Shown piece by piece: positions 22,130 to 34,239 of a stretch of 64,000 bases of DNA. Numbering within the stretch: position 1 is the first letter of the stretch; every line of letters begins with the position of its first letter. A model generated the notes under the pieces. That model made no database searches, had not been told where the DNA came from, and was given only the letters and a program-made list of their open reading frames with translations. The position numbers and the translations under genes are program-made. The DNA is from Venturia oleaginea (lineage: Eukaryota > Ascomycota > Dothideomycetes > Venturiales > Venturiaceae). The DNA lies in contig JABMLP010000017.1 of assembly GCA_013176395.1 (NCBI GenBank), positions 62,001 to 126,000 on the forward strand, given 5' to 3'.

Positions 22130-22800
22130 AACCCGTTGCTCTGGCATTTTTCAAAGGTATTTGTAGCCCGCCCTCCAACAACACCAACAGACTTCTCCTT
22201 AATATTTCTTCTTTCTTCCCTCTACTTTGTTTCCACATCAAACTAACAATTGCTAGCCTTTACCACTACCACTGGCTTTTTAACCAGGTCTCTTCCGCAC
22301 TCAGTTGCTTTAAAGGTCCCAGGTACGTATACTCCTGTTCTCGCACCCGCCATTCCCTTCATCATCTGTTTCCTTCACAGTACCCTTCCAAGCACATGTT
22401 TCCTCTTATCTTGAAGCAACTTCAACATCCGTCGCCCTGGCACTGTTCAGGTATTTGCCTTCCCTCAACACGACAGCCGTCCCAATAAAACCTCTTCGGA
22501 TTTCCATCCTTTCCTCTCTTCATCAAATCTTCAATTGACTCTCCATCCATCCCAATCAACAACCACTTCCACAAACCAACCGCAACAACCATCCGTTGCC
22601 CAGGCATTTTTTCCGTACTGTTACTCCCGCAAGCTCAACTTTCTCGACAACCATCTTCTTTCCCTTTCACCCTCACCCATTTTCTCATCTCAACAAACCT
22701 TCAGTTGCCAATCATCTACCAGTCTCAAAACTGCCGTAACCTTTCAACCCTGCCGCAACAACAATCCGTTCCCCAGTCGCTTTTCAGGTACGTGCTTCCT
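22130..22800 (+). repeat. Degenerate ~150-bp repeats with splice-donor-like cores
   Basis: A core like CAACAATCCGTTGCCCTGGC followed by TTTTCAGGTAYKTG recurs at about 22133, 22428, 22583 and 22754, with a weaker copy near 22281. Spacing is about 140-170 bp. Each core contains a CAG|GTAYKTG-type donor and is followed by CT-rich DNA. The tract lies just upstream of the repeat-exon gene and may be its 5' untranslated exon/intron series or an older coding repeat. Confidence 0.5.
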
Positions 22801-22946
22801 CCGTATACACACGAGATTTCCCGGTAAAGTCTCTGTCTGACTTCCATCTGTTCTTGTCACCATCAAACCCGCAATCGCTAATCTTCTACCAACTTCAGAC
22901 TACCACCCTTAATACCGGTTTACCCACAATTGATTTAAGTTTCATA

Positions 22947-25224
22947 ATGTTTTCCTTCTACTACGAACGATCCGACGACATATCCTACGAAACCGCCTAC
23001 GAGGCATTCTACGAGGACTACGAAGACTACGACAACTACGAGGACTTAAACGAGGAGTTTTACGTGACGATTGGCATGTACGATCCACCGTGCAAGGACG
23101 AGGGCCTGACCCTCGATGACCAGAACCGCTTGGGCGCCCACCGCCATAGAGACGACAAGCATGACGTCCGCCAGAAGGCCGCCCTGGAACAGGACCCTCT
23201 GCGATTGCAGCGTCTCGCTGGTAGCAAGAAGGATACAAGCCAGAATACGGCCCTGCTGGCTCCATCCAACGTCTTGGGAGGCAAGACAATGAATTCACAG
23301 CGCGCCCACTTCCATGAGAAGTCGCGAGCCTTCGCCTTGAATCCAAACAAGGCATTTGAGGCTCTCCCAGCAGCGGTGGGAGATTTGTCTCTTAAACAAT
23401 TTTTCCAGCGTCTCCAGGCTGTACCACACGCCCGTACAGTTGCTAGGCCTGCTCATGTGGCTCCTGCTCCCCTTCTTGCCCCTGCTGCCGTGGCTCCTTT
23501 ACTTGAGTTTGGCTGTCGTGTCATGTTCGAGAATTTGTATGTCAAACTAACCCACACGAATCATTCCATTATAACAATGTCTAGTGTGGATGAAGACTTT
23601 TGCCTATTCCGCGAGATGCTGGCAGCCCCAGCCATCCTGACATCGCCCAATGCGATTGTCACGGTCAACCCTGTTGTAGTGCGGACTCCGGCCTACAACA
23701 TCTAGTAAGTCAATATCATGGCCTAAATCTGCTGGTTCGTTTTAACATTTGATAGTTCGGAGGAAGACGCCATCTTTGGCGATATGTTGACAGCCCCAGC
23801 CATTCTTGGAGCACCTACAGTTCCCTATGTCCCGGCTACTGTCGTGGTTCCCTCTGTCTCGCCGTCTGTCGCCTACGATGTCTTGTAAGTCTCACCGCTC
23901 CCTTTTTCGAACCATTCTAACAGTTTCTAGTTCGGATGACGACCTCTTCGGCGACATGTTCGTCGTTCCTGCTGTTATTGGGGCACCCTCGGTGCCATAT
24001 GTCTCAGCCTCCCCGGCTGTTGTAACTCCCGCTCAGGTGGTCTCCCCCGTTGTTCTAACCACCCCAGTAGTGATGAACAAGTCCTCTCCCCTCTCGAAGC
24101 ATGCCCAAGCTGTGCGGAAACTGCAATTAAGCAACAAGGGATCAGATATGAGTGCCCTTATTGAAATCTATAAGGAGCTGGAAGCAGACGGCCGCATCAC
24201 TTACCCTGCGCCCTCCCTAGAGCCTATTCCTGTCCCTGTGGAGTATCCTGCTGCCTCTCCAGTCATCCCGGACTTGGGCTCAGACGAGGAGACCTCATCC
24301 AGCTCGGAGGCAGACTCTGGTTCCCCTACCTCCCAGTCTTCTCTTTCGGATGGGGAAGATTTCCTTTCCAAGATCGAAGTGACACCGTTCTCGACGCCGA
24401 CCAAGGCGAAGAAATCCTTTTCTGTGAAGACCCCGATCAAGGCGACTCCTGTGAAAGCTGTCGAGTCGGAGGCTTTGACGACTCCTTCACTCATCCGATT
24501 GGCTGTCTTAGAGAAGTCCCGCCCAGACTCTCTAACCTCGCTAACCAGCATGAAGAAGTGGATTGGTCAGGGCAAGAAGGCTTTCACGCCTTCACTGGCA
24601 GCAATTGAGTCGTCCCCGGTACGATCGCCTTTGATAGCAAACTCGCCACCTGCCTCGCTTTTCGTGCGCCCGGGAAACCCGACTCCTACGAAGGCAGGCC
24701 GTGGCGCACGCAACTTTGCTCCCATCCTATCACCAATTCAGGACGGTGACTTTGAGAAGGACGACGAGGTATTATCGCCCATCCCGATGCACCTTAGTAG
24801 CATCTTGCCACCCCGCACGAACTTCGCCAATGAGGTCGAGTCGGCGCTCGAGAAGCCATCGATACCTACCATCCAGGTAAATGGCAAGGAGGTAACCTCC
24901 AAAGACCTGGCAGCTGAGATTTCCGCCATTCAGGCCTCCAACGCCAAGCAACTGGCCGCGCTGCAGAAGACTGTGGATGAGATGGCTGAGCGCCTTGAGA
25001 CTCATATGGCACAGAACTCAGCCACCGAAGTCGCCCCATTGGAGCCAGTTGACGAGGAAGAGGAGGAACTCGCCGCAGTTCCTCTCACCAACACGGGCGC
25101 CATGGCCACGATTGCGGGTGCATACCTTATCGCCCAGTCCATGCGTTTTGCGCCCGAAGCCGTGATGATTGTTGCTGGTGCTGTGGCTTTGACCGCCTAT
25201 CGATTTTTTAACCTGGAGGATTAA
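22947..25224 (+). CDS. Repeat-exon protein with C-terminal membrane tail
   Basis: Four exons (22947-23536, 23585-23704, 23756-23884, 23931-25224) join to 710 residues. The three introns are 46-51 bp and all in phase 2. The N-terminus is Tyr/Asp/Glu-rich (ETAYEAFYEDYEDYDNYED). Exons 2, 3 and the start of exon 4 encode the same module: an acidic start (VDED, SEED, SDDD), then F(G/R)(D/E)M, (A/V)PA(I/V), and a Pro/Val-rich tail. The long last exon is Ser/Pro-rich with SP/TP sites, then a short coiled coil (IQASNAKQLAALQKTVDEM). It ends with a hydrophobic tail (MIVAGAVALTAYRFFNLED), which suggests a tail anchor. I recognise no family. An earlier non-ATG in-frame extension exists but ATG 22947 is preferred. 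Confidence 0.75.
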
Positions 25225-25502
25225 CAGGTATATGAGGAGGCCACGTCCCGGGACGGCCACGAGGAGGATATGGATATGAAGGGCGATATAACAACATCTT
25301 ACCAGTCTTTGAAAACTCGCCTATTCTGGGATGCCCCATCTGATGTATTAGTACTATATGACGATCACACATAACTGCCTTGACGACAAGGTTTCCAAGC
25401 GATAATATCGGAATCATCAAAAACCGGTGCAAACCCCTCCCAGATTATCTTTATACTTCCTCCTTACAAACCCCACCCCCACCTAGCCCACACTCAAACA
25501 AT

Positions 25503-26971
25503 TCAAGCCAACCGCCCCAACGCCTTCCTTATCCACCTCTTCCTCTGCAGTACCTGACCAGCACCAGTCGTCCCATTTTTCGGCTCAGGAGCTTTACACA
25601 ACCCCTCCCCCTGTGGACTCTTCAACCCCACATCCGTCCCGTTTGAAAGAGGACACTCAAACCTCGCCTTAAAAACCGCCAATTTGGGTTCTACAATCGA
25701 CTTCGCCCACCTGCCATCACAGTAAAGAACCCACTCATCCAATCCCAAGTTTTTGATAACAGTACTGAAGCCTTTCCCGATCGTGTTTTCATACCCTTTG
25801 AGACAGAGTTGATCTCTTATGCCATCTGAAGTCAGGTTTTTGAGAGCGGGCGTGGAAGAGCAGAAAGTTAGGTCTAAGGTGGTGGGGTTGGTGGTATAAT
25901 TCGTGTATTCGATGTGATAAACCGGTCGACCCAGTTTTGTGAAGTTGCCGTAGGAGGCGCATCCTTGTGCTCCTTCTTCGTCTTGGGCGCACTGCTCGTT
26001 GACGGCGAAATCGGTTACATTCACGACTTGCTTGAGTGTGTCTTGTGCGTTTTTGAGACCAAAGGCCATGCGTCGACGGTGCGACTCCTTTGCGAGTTTC
26101 GTGATGAAGTCGACTGCGTCTTTTTGTGTCAGGTTTTTGCCGTTGTCGTTTGTGGCTACGTCGACGTTGTCTGGGTCGATTGCGTCGCAGCCTTTTTTTT
26201 TGGCGAGGTGGATGCGGTTGCGCATTATGCGCCAGACATTGGGGCTGCGGACATCGAGGTAGCGTTCGCCTGGTGTGGTATGTTAGTTTTGTCACACGAG
26301 CTATGGGTGAGGTAGAAAGGAGGTTGGTTGGAGCAGTTGGGTACAATCGTTTTCTGATAGTGGGACCAAATATGCCAGCTGCCTCGAGTCCTTTTTCCTA
26401 CCCAAAGTAGAGGATTATTGCCCTTACCTGCCCATTCAGCAAGACAATTTCCTTTATCTTCCGGCTTGAAATCCTTGTAGTCCGGTCGCCAATCTTCCGA
26501 CGTGCCTGCGCTGAAATAGCATATGACCTTTTTGCCTGCGCGTCTCATAGCTCGCATGGTAGAAGCGGGTGTATCGAACAAGTCGATTTCGAAAACGGAC
26601 GCATAGGCAGGCTCGATCTGAGGTGGTTTTCGTGTGTTGTTTTCCGGATTCGGTAGCATCACTTTGCTGAGGATTATCTGGAACGTCGCATCGGTAGGCT
26701 GCCATTTCGGTCGCGTCGATTCCCCCCCATCGACCTCTGCATCTTGGCCATCTTGGATGTCCTGTGTTGCTCTAATGTTGTCCAAAAGTTCGAGGTCCGT
26801 GGGTTCATTGAGTTCTTCAGTTGTGGCGACAGATTGATTTAGCTGGTTTGTGGCGACAGATTGATCTAGCTGGTTTGTAGCGATAGATTGGTCTAGCTGA
26901 TTTGTAGCTGATACTGCCCAGTTCAATGCCGCGAAGGCGAGGATTAGACGTGTAAAGATGGAGAGAATCAT
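25503..26971 (-). CDS. GH114-family glycosidase, secreted
   Basis: Exon 1 (26971-26428) and exon 2 (26269-25503) join in phase 1 across a 158-bp intron with a GTAAGG donor, giving 436 residues. A signal peptide (MILSIFTRLILAFAALNWAVSA) is followed by three copies of a nine-residue ATNQLDQSV-type repeat. The catalytic region resembles GH114 (endo-alpha-1,4-polygalactosaminidase, TIM barrel): ICYFSAGTSEDWRPDY, then the spliced EWAGERYLDVR, GCDAIDPDNVD, and a YHIEY segment. Family members act on galactosaminogalactan-type polymers in fungal walls and biofilms. The tail is basic (LQRKRWIRK). No defects were seen. Confidence 0.85.
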
Positions 26972-27620
26972 GGTGGAAACGAGTATTTGAACGCGCAAAA
27001 AAAGGGGCTGCACAAAAGCAGTGAACGACAACGGCAAAGACACAGGCGGAAAATGGAAGTGATAGGAACCTGTACGCGAATAAAGATGATTTCCACCCCA
27101 CAAAGAGCGGAGTCTCGGTCCTCACTTGGATAGATGAAGTGATGTTGGCCGATGCGTCCGAAATTGTATTTTCACTTGGCCCAAAAGAGTTTGTCATTGG
27201 AAACGACTCCGATGGAATGGTCATGGGGAAATCGGTCTTCTTGACTGCGACACTCGGCAACAAAATTTTCCGAAGGTTTCTCCTGATCGAGATGGTGAAG
27301 AGCTGTTCTCAATTGCAATTCCCGCCTCGGTATCGCCCAGACAGTTGGATCGAGACGACCTCCATTCCTAGCGTGCTTTGAGTGTTTCCCGCGGTTTTGC
27401 CATCGAGTAGCCTTCAATTTGATGGTCGGCGTCGGCGTGGAGTTGAAGTCGTGATACCATGCAAGCCTTGGCTCGAATTGAAGTCGTGATACCATGCAAG
27501 CCTTGGCTCGAATTGAACTCGTGATACCATGCTTGGCTCGAATCGCGGCATCTCTCATCCCCCCCTACTGACATCTACTTGCACACCGCCAGACTACACA
27601 CCGCCGTCCCCCTCCCTTTC
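26972..27620. other. Intergenic between GH114 and esterase genes
   Basis: The left part is the upstream region of the GH114 gene. The right part holds the 35-bp repeats listed separately and the 3' flank of the esterase gene. No gene was seen. Confidence 0.4.
27443..27543. repeat. 35-bp tandem repeat, three copies
   Basis: TTGAAGTCGTGATACCATGC and the following 15 bp repeat at 27443, 27478 and, with a 4-bp deletion, 27513. Confidence 0.85.
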
Positions 27621-28691
27621 CTACACGCCTAGCAGCCACCCAAAACCCTTCATGGTATCCTTCATAATCACCTTGCTGCTATTCAGCATAGGCAAAAACG
27701 ACCAGCTAGCATGAGGCAGCCCTTTATATACATCGATAAATGTCTTAGTACCTCCTTTACGTAGCACTTTCTCATAAATCAGACCGTCGTCCCTCAATGG
27801 GTCCAAACCACACACTTGAAAATATGTCGGAGGAAACTTGACAAACGGATCTTTGGCTGCGAATGGCGTCGCTTTCTCGTCGTTCCAGTCAGGAGACCAC
27901 GCGTCAATGAATGCATTCACGCCATCCAAACCCATAACAGGAGCGTCCTTGTTCTGCTCCCGACTGATGAATAGTTCCTTGTACTCGTCACGAACAATAC
28001 TCGCATCCAAAAGCAGTGGTACAGAGAGCCACACTCCCGTGATCTTGTGCTTCAACCGTGTCTTCAGAGATCTCACCACCGTGACAGCTGTGAGGTTTCC
28101 ACCCGCTGATATACCACCGACAATGAAGCCCTTCGACGGATCGGCGCCGAATTGTTCAGCGCGATCGACCAGATATTTCGTGCCCTCCCATACATCTTCT
28201 GCTTGAGTCGGACTCTTGAAACCAGGTGCCAGGCGATAGCCAATGCTCGCAACAACTGCTCCGTAGGTTGAGCAAAGGGCGCGCCCATAGGTAGTCAATT
28301 GGCTTGGACTTCCGACACAAAAGCCTCCTCCATGTATCAAGACAATCAGAGGCGCTGGACTGCTAGCAGATTTTGGCTGGAAGAGTAGGATCTCCGATGT
28401 GGCTCCATCTCGTAAAGAAATGTTTTGCTGAGTTTCGAGGACTGATTCTGGAGCTGCACCGAGAGAGCTCAAAGCGGCTGCTTCTTGAATGCGTCGAGCA
28501 GCACGCATTGCTGGCAAGTTGGAGTAGTCTCGGGGTGGAAGAGGGTTCTTTGCCAGGAATTCCTTGAGCTCCGGATCAATTTCACTGAGGGCCTCGACAT
28601 TGTTTCTGCTCTCGGGATTTTGAGTTGAAGATTTGATCGACATATTTACGATTCTCCTGATCAGTCTGGTGTTGTTCTTGTTCTTGTTCAT
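27621..28691 (-). CDS. HSL-type alpha/beta hydrolase (esterase/lipase)
   Basis: Single-exon ORF of 356 codons. An internal Met at 28643 (MSIKSS) is an equally good start. It has the alpha/beta-hydrolase-3 (hormone-sensitive lipase) layout: oxyanion-hole HGGGF at about residues 120-124, nucleophile elbow GGISAGG with Ser195, acid residue in CGLDPLRDDG, and catalytic His in KGLPHASW near the C-terminus. It probably hydrolyses a short-chain or carboxyl ester. The substrate cannot be told from sequence. No signal peptide, so likely cytosolic. It is complete, with all three catalytic residues present. Confidence 0.88.
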   Translation of the reverse strand: MNKNKNNTRLIRRIVNMSIKSSTQNPESRNNVEALSEIDPELKEFLAKNPLPPRDYSNLPAMRAARRIQEAAALSSLGAAPESVLETQQNISLRDGATSEILLFQPKSASSPAPLIVLIHGGGFCVGSPSQLTTYGRALCSTYGAVVASIGYRLAPGFKSPTQAEDVWEGTKYLVDRAEQFGADPSKGFIVGGISAGGNLTAVTVVRSLKTRLKHKITGVWLSVPLLLDASIVRDEYKELFISREQNKDAPVMGLDGVNAFIDAWSPDWNDEKATPFAAKDPFVKFPPTYFQVCGLDPLRDDGLIYEKVLRKGGTKTFIDVYKGLPHASWSFLPMLNSSKVIMKDTMKGFGWLLGV

Positions 28692-28917
28692 TTATGATGG
28701 TAAAATCAGCGTCACCCCGCACGAATTTCGGGCCGACGGATTTCCACTTTCCCTGGGGAAAGTTACGGAGGCTATCCCTCTACATTTTGGGGGGTGTACC
28801 CAACTGCTGAGTGGTCCCGACGTTGATTATGCCAACGCAATCGCCTAGTTTTGCCAGCATGACGTTTCTTTGTGTAATTCAATTTTGGGACTCCTTCCCA
28901 CGATACACCATCCCCCA

Positions 28918-30409
28918 ATGACCATGCTCGTCCATAGCTTCGACCTCGCCATCTTCGCCATCCTCGCCTACCATGGCCGACACACAAGACCACCCGACAA
29001 TAACCACCACAAACCCCACCACCAACTAACCCGCACCGTCAACCAAAAACACTCCATTCAAATCTACCGTCACGCAACCTCAAAATGGGGCCTCATACTC
29101 GAAAACTTCACCCCAATGTGGTTCGCCATATGCATCGGCTCAAGCGGTCTCGCCTCTGTGCTAAATAGTTCCTTCCCCTATCCCGCCCGCTGGCTGGGAA
29201 CATGCTGTACCATTCTCTACTTTATCGACCTCACTACTTTCCTTTTATTCTCTGGAATTATGATTGCGAGGTGAGTGGTATATCCGCATGTAGCTTTGAG
29301 GAAATTGTTGAGCAGTCCTGAGGAATTGGCGGCGTATGGGATCTGGCCGATTTCGTTGTTGACGGTTTCGGCATTGACGGCTAGTCAGGTTTCAAGTGCG
29401 TATTGGGGTGGCTATGCTTTTGGTGTTGTTGCGTATGTGCTTTGGTGGGTTGGGGTGGTGTTGTTCTTGTTATCGCTCAGGTGTGTTGCTTTGACCCTTG
29501 GGGATACCGAGGCAAAGCTGACTTCTTGTTAGACTGGTCAAGTAATTGACAGCAAGATGACTCCAGCTCTCTTCCTACCCTGTTGTTGGAGTAGCCACGG
29601 CGGCAGTGGAGGGAGGTACCATTGCTAACAAGGCTGTCGCTTTCTTCACGCGGTTAGCTGTTCCTCAGCTAATGTTTAGTTGCTTCCTTCTCGGGATTGC
29701 GTTGTTCTTGGCCATGATGTCTGATCCAATCTTCCTACATCGACTAATGACTACCGGATGGCCCAAACCACCTGCTATCGCTGGACTTGCAATGTTGGTA
29801 AGCTTCGCCCTTGCACTGTAACCCTTAGATTACTCACTTGGGATAGGTCGGTCCAGCAGGCCAAACAGAAACAGCCTTTCTCGTCCTCGGAACAGCGGCA
29901 GGTGAGAACATGCGCTTCGCAGACTACGTCCGCGGCACTTTCTTCACGCAAGATGTCGGCCAAGTTTTCTACGGTACTAGTTTCCTACTCGCCTTTCTTC
30001 TGATCGGTTGGGCTATTTTCTGGATGATTATTGCGTTATATGGTGTCATCGATCTGGCCTTCGTACGGCGAGAGCTTATATATACCCTGTAAGAATCTCA
30101 CTCTCCATCTCGTCCTACGCCCTGCCCTCATATCCTCATACACCTTACCTCCACAGAACCTGGTGGAACATAGTCTTCCCCCTTATAACCCTCGATACAG
30201 CCGTACTCCATCTAGCATCAGCAATGGGTTCTCCAGCTTTCCGTGTCCTTGCTACAGGCTTGTTCTTACTTATCTTTATCTTTCACATCTTGAATTGGAT
30301 ATTCACGATTGCGAATGTTTTTGGCGGAAATTTACTGTTGGGGCCGAGTATGGTCGAGTTGGAGAAGGAGGTGGAAGAGCGGAGGAAGGGGCACGATGAG
30401 GGGGTTTGA
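28918..30409 (+). pseudogene. TDT/SSU1-type anion transporter, probably broken
   Basis: Family of SSU1 sulfite efflux pumps and Mae1 malate permeases. Visible parts are the opening KWGLILENFTPMWFAICIGS, several hydrophobic helices, VGPAGQTETAF, and WWNIVFPLITLDTAVLHLAS near the end. Good introns lie at 29798-29846 and 30089-30156, and a likely one at 29481-29552. Two defects appear. An in-frame TGA at 29272 sits inside an otherwise continuous helix-loop (IAR-stop-VVYPHVAL), where family members have an aromatic or basic residue. About 29580 the frame changes between LFLP and VVGVATAAVEGG. Either the gene is dead, or there are assembly errors or an unusual splice. Confidence 0.75.
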
Positions 30410-32026
30410 GAGGGTAGGTTTCAAGTGAGGAAGTGAGTATTCTGGGGTGCTGGGGTTCTCAACGTGAGAGGGATGTCGATGAGCCTCTCACAAGTCGTCG
30501 TCCCCCGAGATCGCCGGAAAGCCACGCCATCGGTTCTGGGATAAATCTCTGTCTGAATTTCAGACGACCGTAGGAGAGCAAATTGGCCACGCAAGCAAAC
30601 TGAATAGGTAAGTAGTACCTCAATCATATCACCTCCAACCCAACCCTTTATGGGTATCATCCTCTTATGCCACCCTCAGATCCCCCATCATGTTCGCCCA
30701 AGCAACATTGCATTACGACCTAGCAATCGTTCCCTGTGCAGCTGGAGCAGACATTATCATGAAGAGCTCGGCCCAACAACCATACCATTCCGCGCAGTGG
30801 AACTGCACGACTCCAAGGCCATGCAACATTTTGTCAAAAACGGCGTTATACCCCTAGCAACGACGAGCAAGTCAAGACGGCCCTTAGTTGCTCCGAAGAA
30901 AGGAGAAAAAGTAAATAAAATCCATAAGCCTCTATCGTCTCGAATCTCTTCGTCAAAGCTGATACTGAGAAGACATCAGAGGGCTAATGATACCACTAGA
31001 AAGAGCTACTTCCCCTACTACCGGCGTTTCATTTACTATAAGATACCCTGGAGGAGCCTCACTACTCGTTAAGTGTGCCTTACCAGAACAGCAGGAAGCC
31101 CAGCATTCCACCCGCTTTGCGTAAGAGCGGCTTAAGGCCTCTTTCGACCTTCGAGCGTCCTAAAATCAGTTGACCCGTTGCAAAAAGGCCTCGGCGGAAG
31201 AAACCCGCGCGGGATAGTTTCAAATGCTCTCGAAAATAAGTTTAACAAATTAACAAATGCCCTGCTCAGTGGGGCCTTATCCATGTCCAGTTGACTTCAC
31301 TACCATCGAAGCCGTGAATCCAGCCCTCTAACAAAAAGCTCGTAACGCAGGAGATGAACTCGAGCGTATTATTATGTAAGCTGATATGGTAGCCTAGTCT
31401 TAATGGACGTCATGTACGTTTTGTTGCGCACCTGTATGTATATATATCAGCTACGAAGCACAAGAATCATATGACAAGGCGTAATTCTCACAAGAACTCG
31501 TCCCGAGCATTTCTGTATTGGTGAGCACGAACCTTGATTGCAACGTCCTTTTCGCAAAGTCTGTCCACAATGCCTCTTCGTGTCCTTAAACTGTCTCTCC
31601 ATCGATGTTCATTGAGTTTTCGCGTGAGGGCAGAAACACGGTCGAGAATCATCCTTGGAAAACCACTTACCGTATCTGGACGTCACGTGCCGTTTTTTTT
31701 TTCCCCAATGGTTTTCATCACTTCAGGCTGTAGCTATCATGAACAAAGATCTCTCCTAAAGTCGAACAGAATCCTATCTTCAAGGTACGAATCAAGTACA
31801 GGACGCTTTTCAAAGCCTAACAGAGACGATGGAGGAGGCCCGAGATGAGTTCTATTTCCAAAAGCATGAGAAAAGGAAATATACTGTTCCTACTTCGGTT
31901 TCTGCTCGAAGCTACGGATTGGGTGTTTGATGCTGACAGAGGAGGCGGGCAGCAGAGTCATCACTACAACTGTTATCAAATATGGCAAAAGGCGAGAGGA
32001 AAGATACTAATATATCTATCGATAGT
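30410..32026. other. Intergenic, one weak ORF
   Basis: A 140-codon plus-strand frame at 30650-31072 starts with ATG but is basic, low in hydrophobic core and unlike any family I know. I do not call it a gene. The rest holds nothing recognisable. Confidence 0.35.
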
Positions 32027-33184
<1,158 letters not shown>

Positions 33185-34239
33185 GATGAAGGTACAGCTG
33201 ATATGGACAGGAAACGAAAAGCCAACCTCTGTATTTGAAGTCGAAGAGTGTCCGCAAACACTAGACGCCAGTCGCGTATACCCCACACGTTTTGATTGTC
33301 CCTCGGCTTGACGGAAAAGGACTTTGCTTTTACCGCCGAAGCCACTAGGGATTACTGATACCCTAGATTCGCACGTGAAGCCAGCCACTTTTGGTACATA
33401 CTCTTACGAGTCCCTCTCACACCCTGTATTGAGCGTCTGTGGCTCGTAAGCTGTCAGTTCGATTGACTCGAATCCATCACTTCTTTAGTACGCAGTATGT
33501 ACTGCGCGAAAGGCCTAAAGGACACTTCGAGAATGATAGCCGAGAAACGCCGGCCTGCTAGTCACCTCAGTATCTGTCGACTCAATACATAACTACTCAG
33601 TGATCACCTACCGACTTTGTGGCTACCAAGCACCGTGGTTTTGAGTGATACACCTCGGACATATCTTATGTATAGAAGTCGTTTCTACTTCGATGGTCCC
33701 TAGCCGAAGTTCCACGGAAAGGCCTCGTCTCACGCATGGCATTCTTTCTGCCTTCTTGTTCCTCAACCAGAATTTCAATGAATCTCTTAATTTCCACGCT
33801 GCTTGATACCCCGACTGTCACTATCAATGACCTGTGAAATTGTCGTGCTTTCTCGCAGAAATGCCGCTTTCGGTAACGCTTCTCAGTCGTAGCACCCCTG
33901 ACTCGAGATGGAACCCTCGACCTCGACACGAGGTGAGTCCAATTATGATTTTCTTCAAACCATCACCAACATCTCAACAACACACACGCAGGGATGTAAT
34001 TTGCCTAGTATGCACCAGATTATTGTAAGCGAGATAGGCGCCAGCTTGTATGGCGCTTGCTGATCGTACCTACAAACCGTGTCTGAGGCGTCGAGCACGT
34101 CAACTCGTACACAAATGATGAAGTTCGATTAACAGGCTAATATGCCTTGTTATCACGACAACACCACGGACAATCACCCGTTATCCTTCCACGTTCGAAG
34201 GCGTCATGCGCTCTAATATTTGTCTCAGAATCACTACAT
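33185..34239. promoter_or_regulatory. Shared upstream region, nitronate monooxygenase and MFS permease
   Basis: A 1.05-kb head-to-head intergenic region with no gene. It is the presumed promoter of both flanking genes. No specific regulator site was identified by eye. Confidence 0.4.

Noticed and set aside
30650..31072. 140-codon plus-strand ORF
   Set aside because: Has an ATG but no hydrophobic core, signal, domain or intron evidence; kept only as a note in the intergenic entry.
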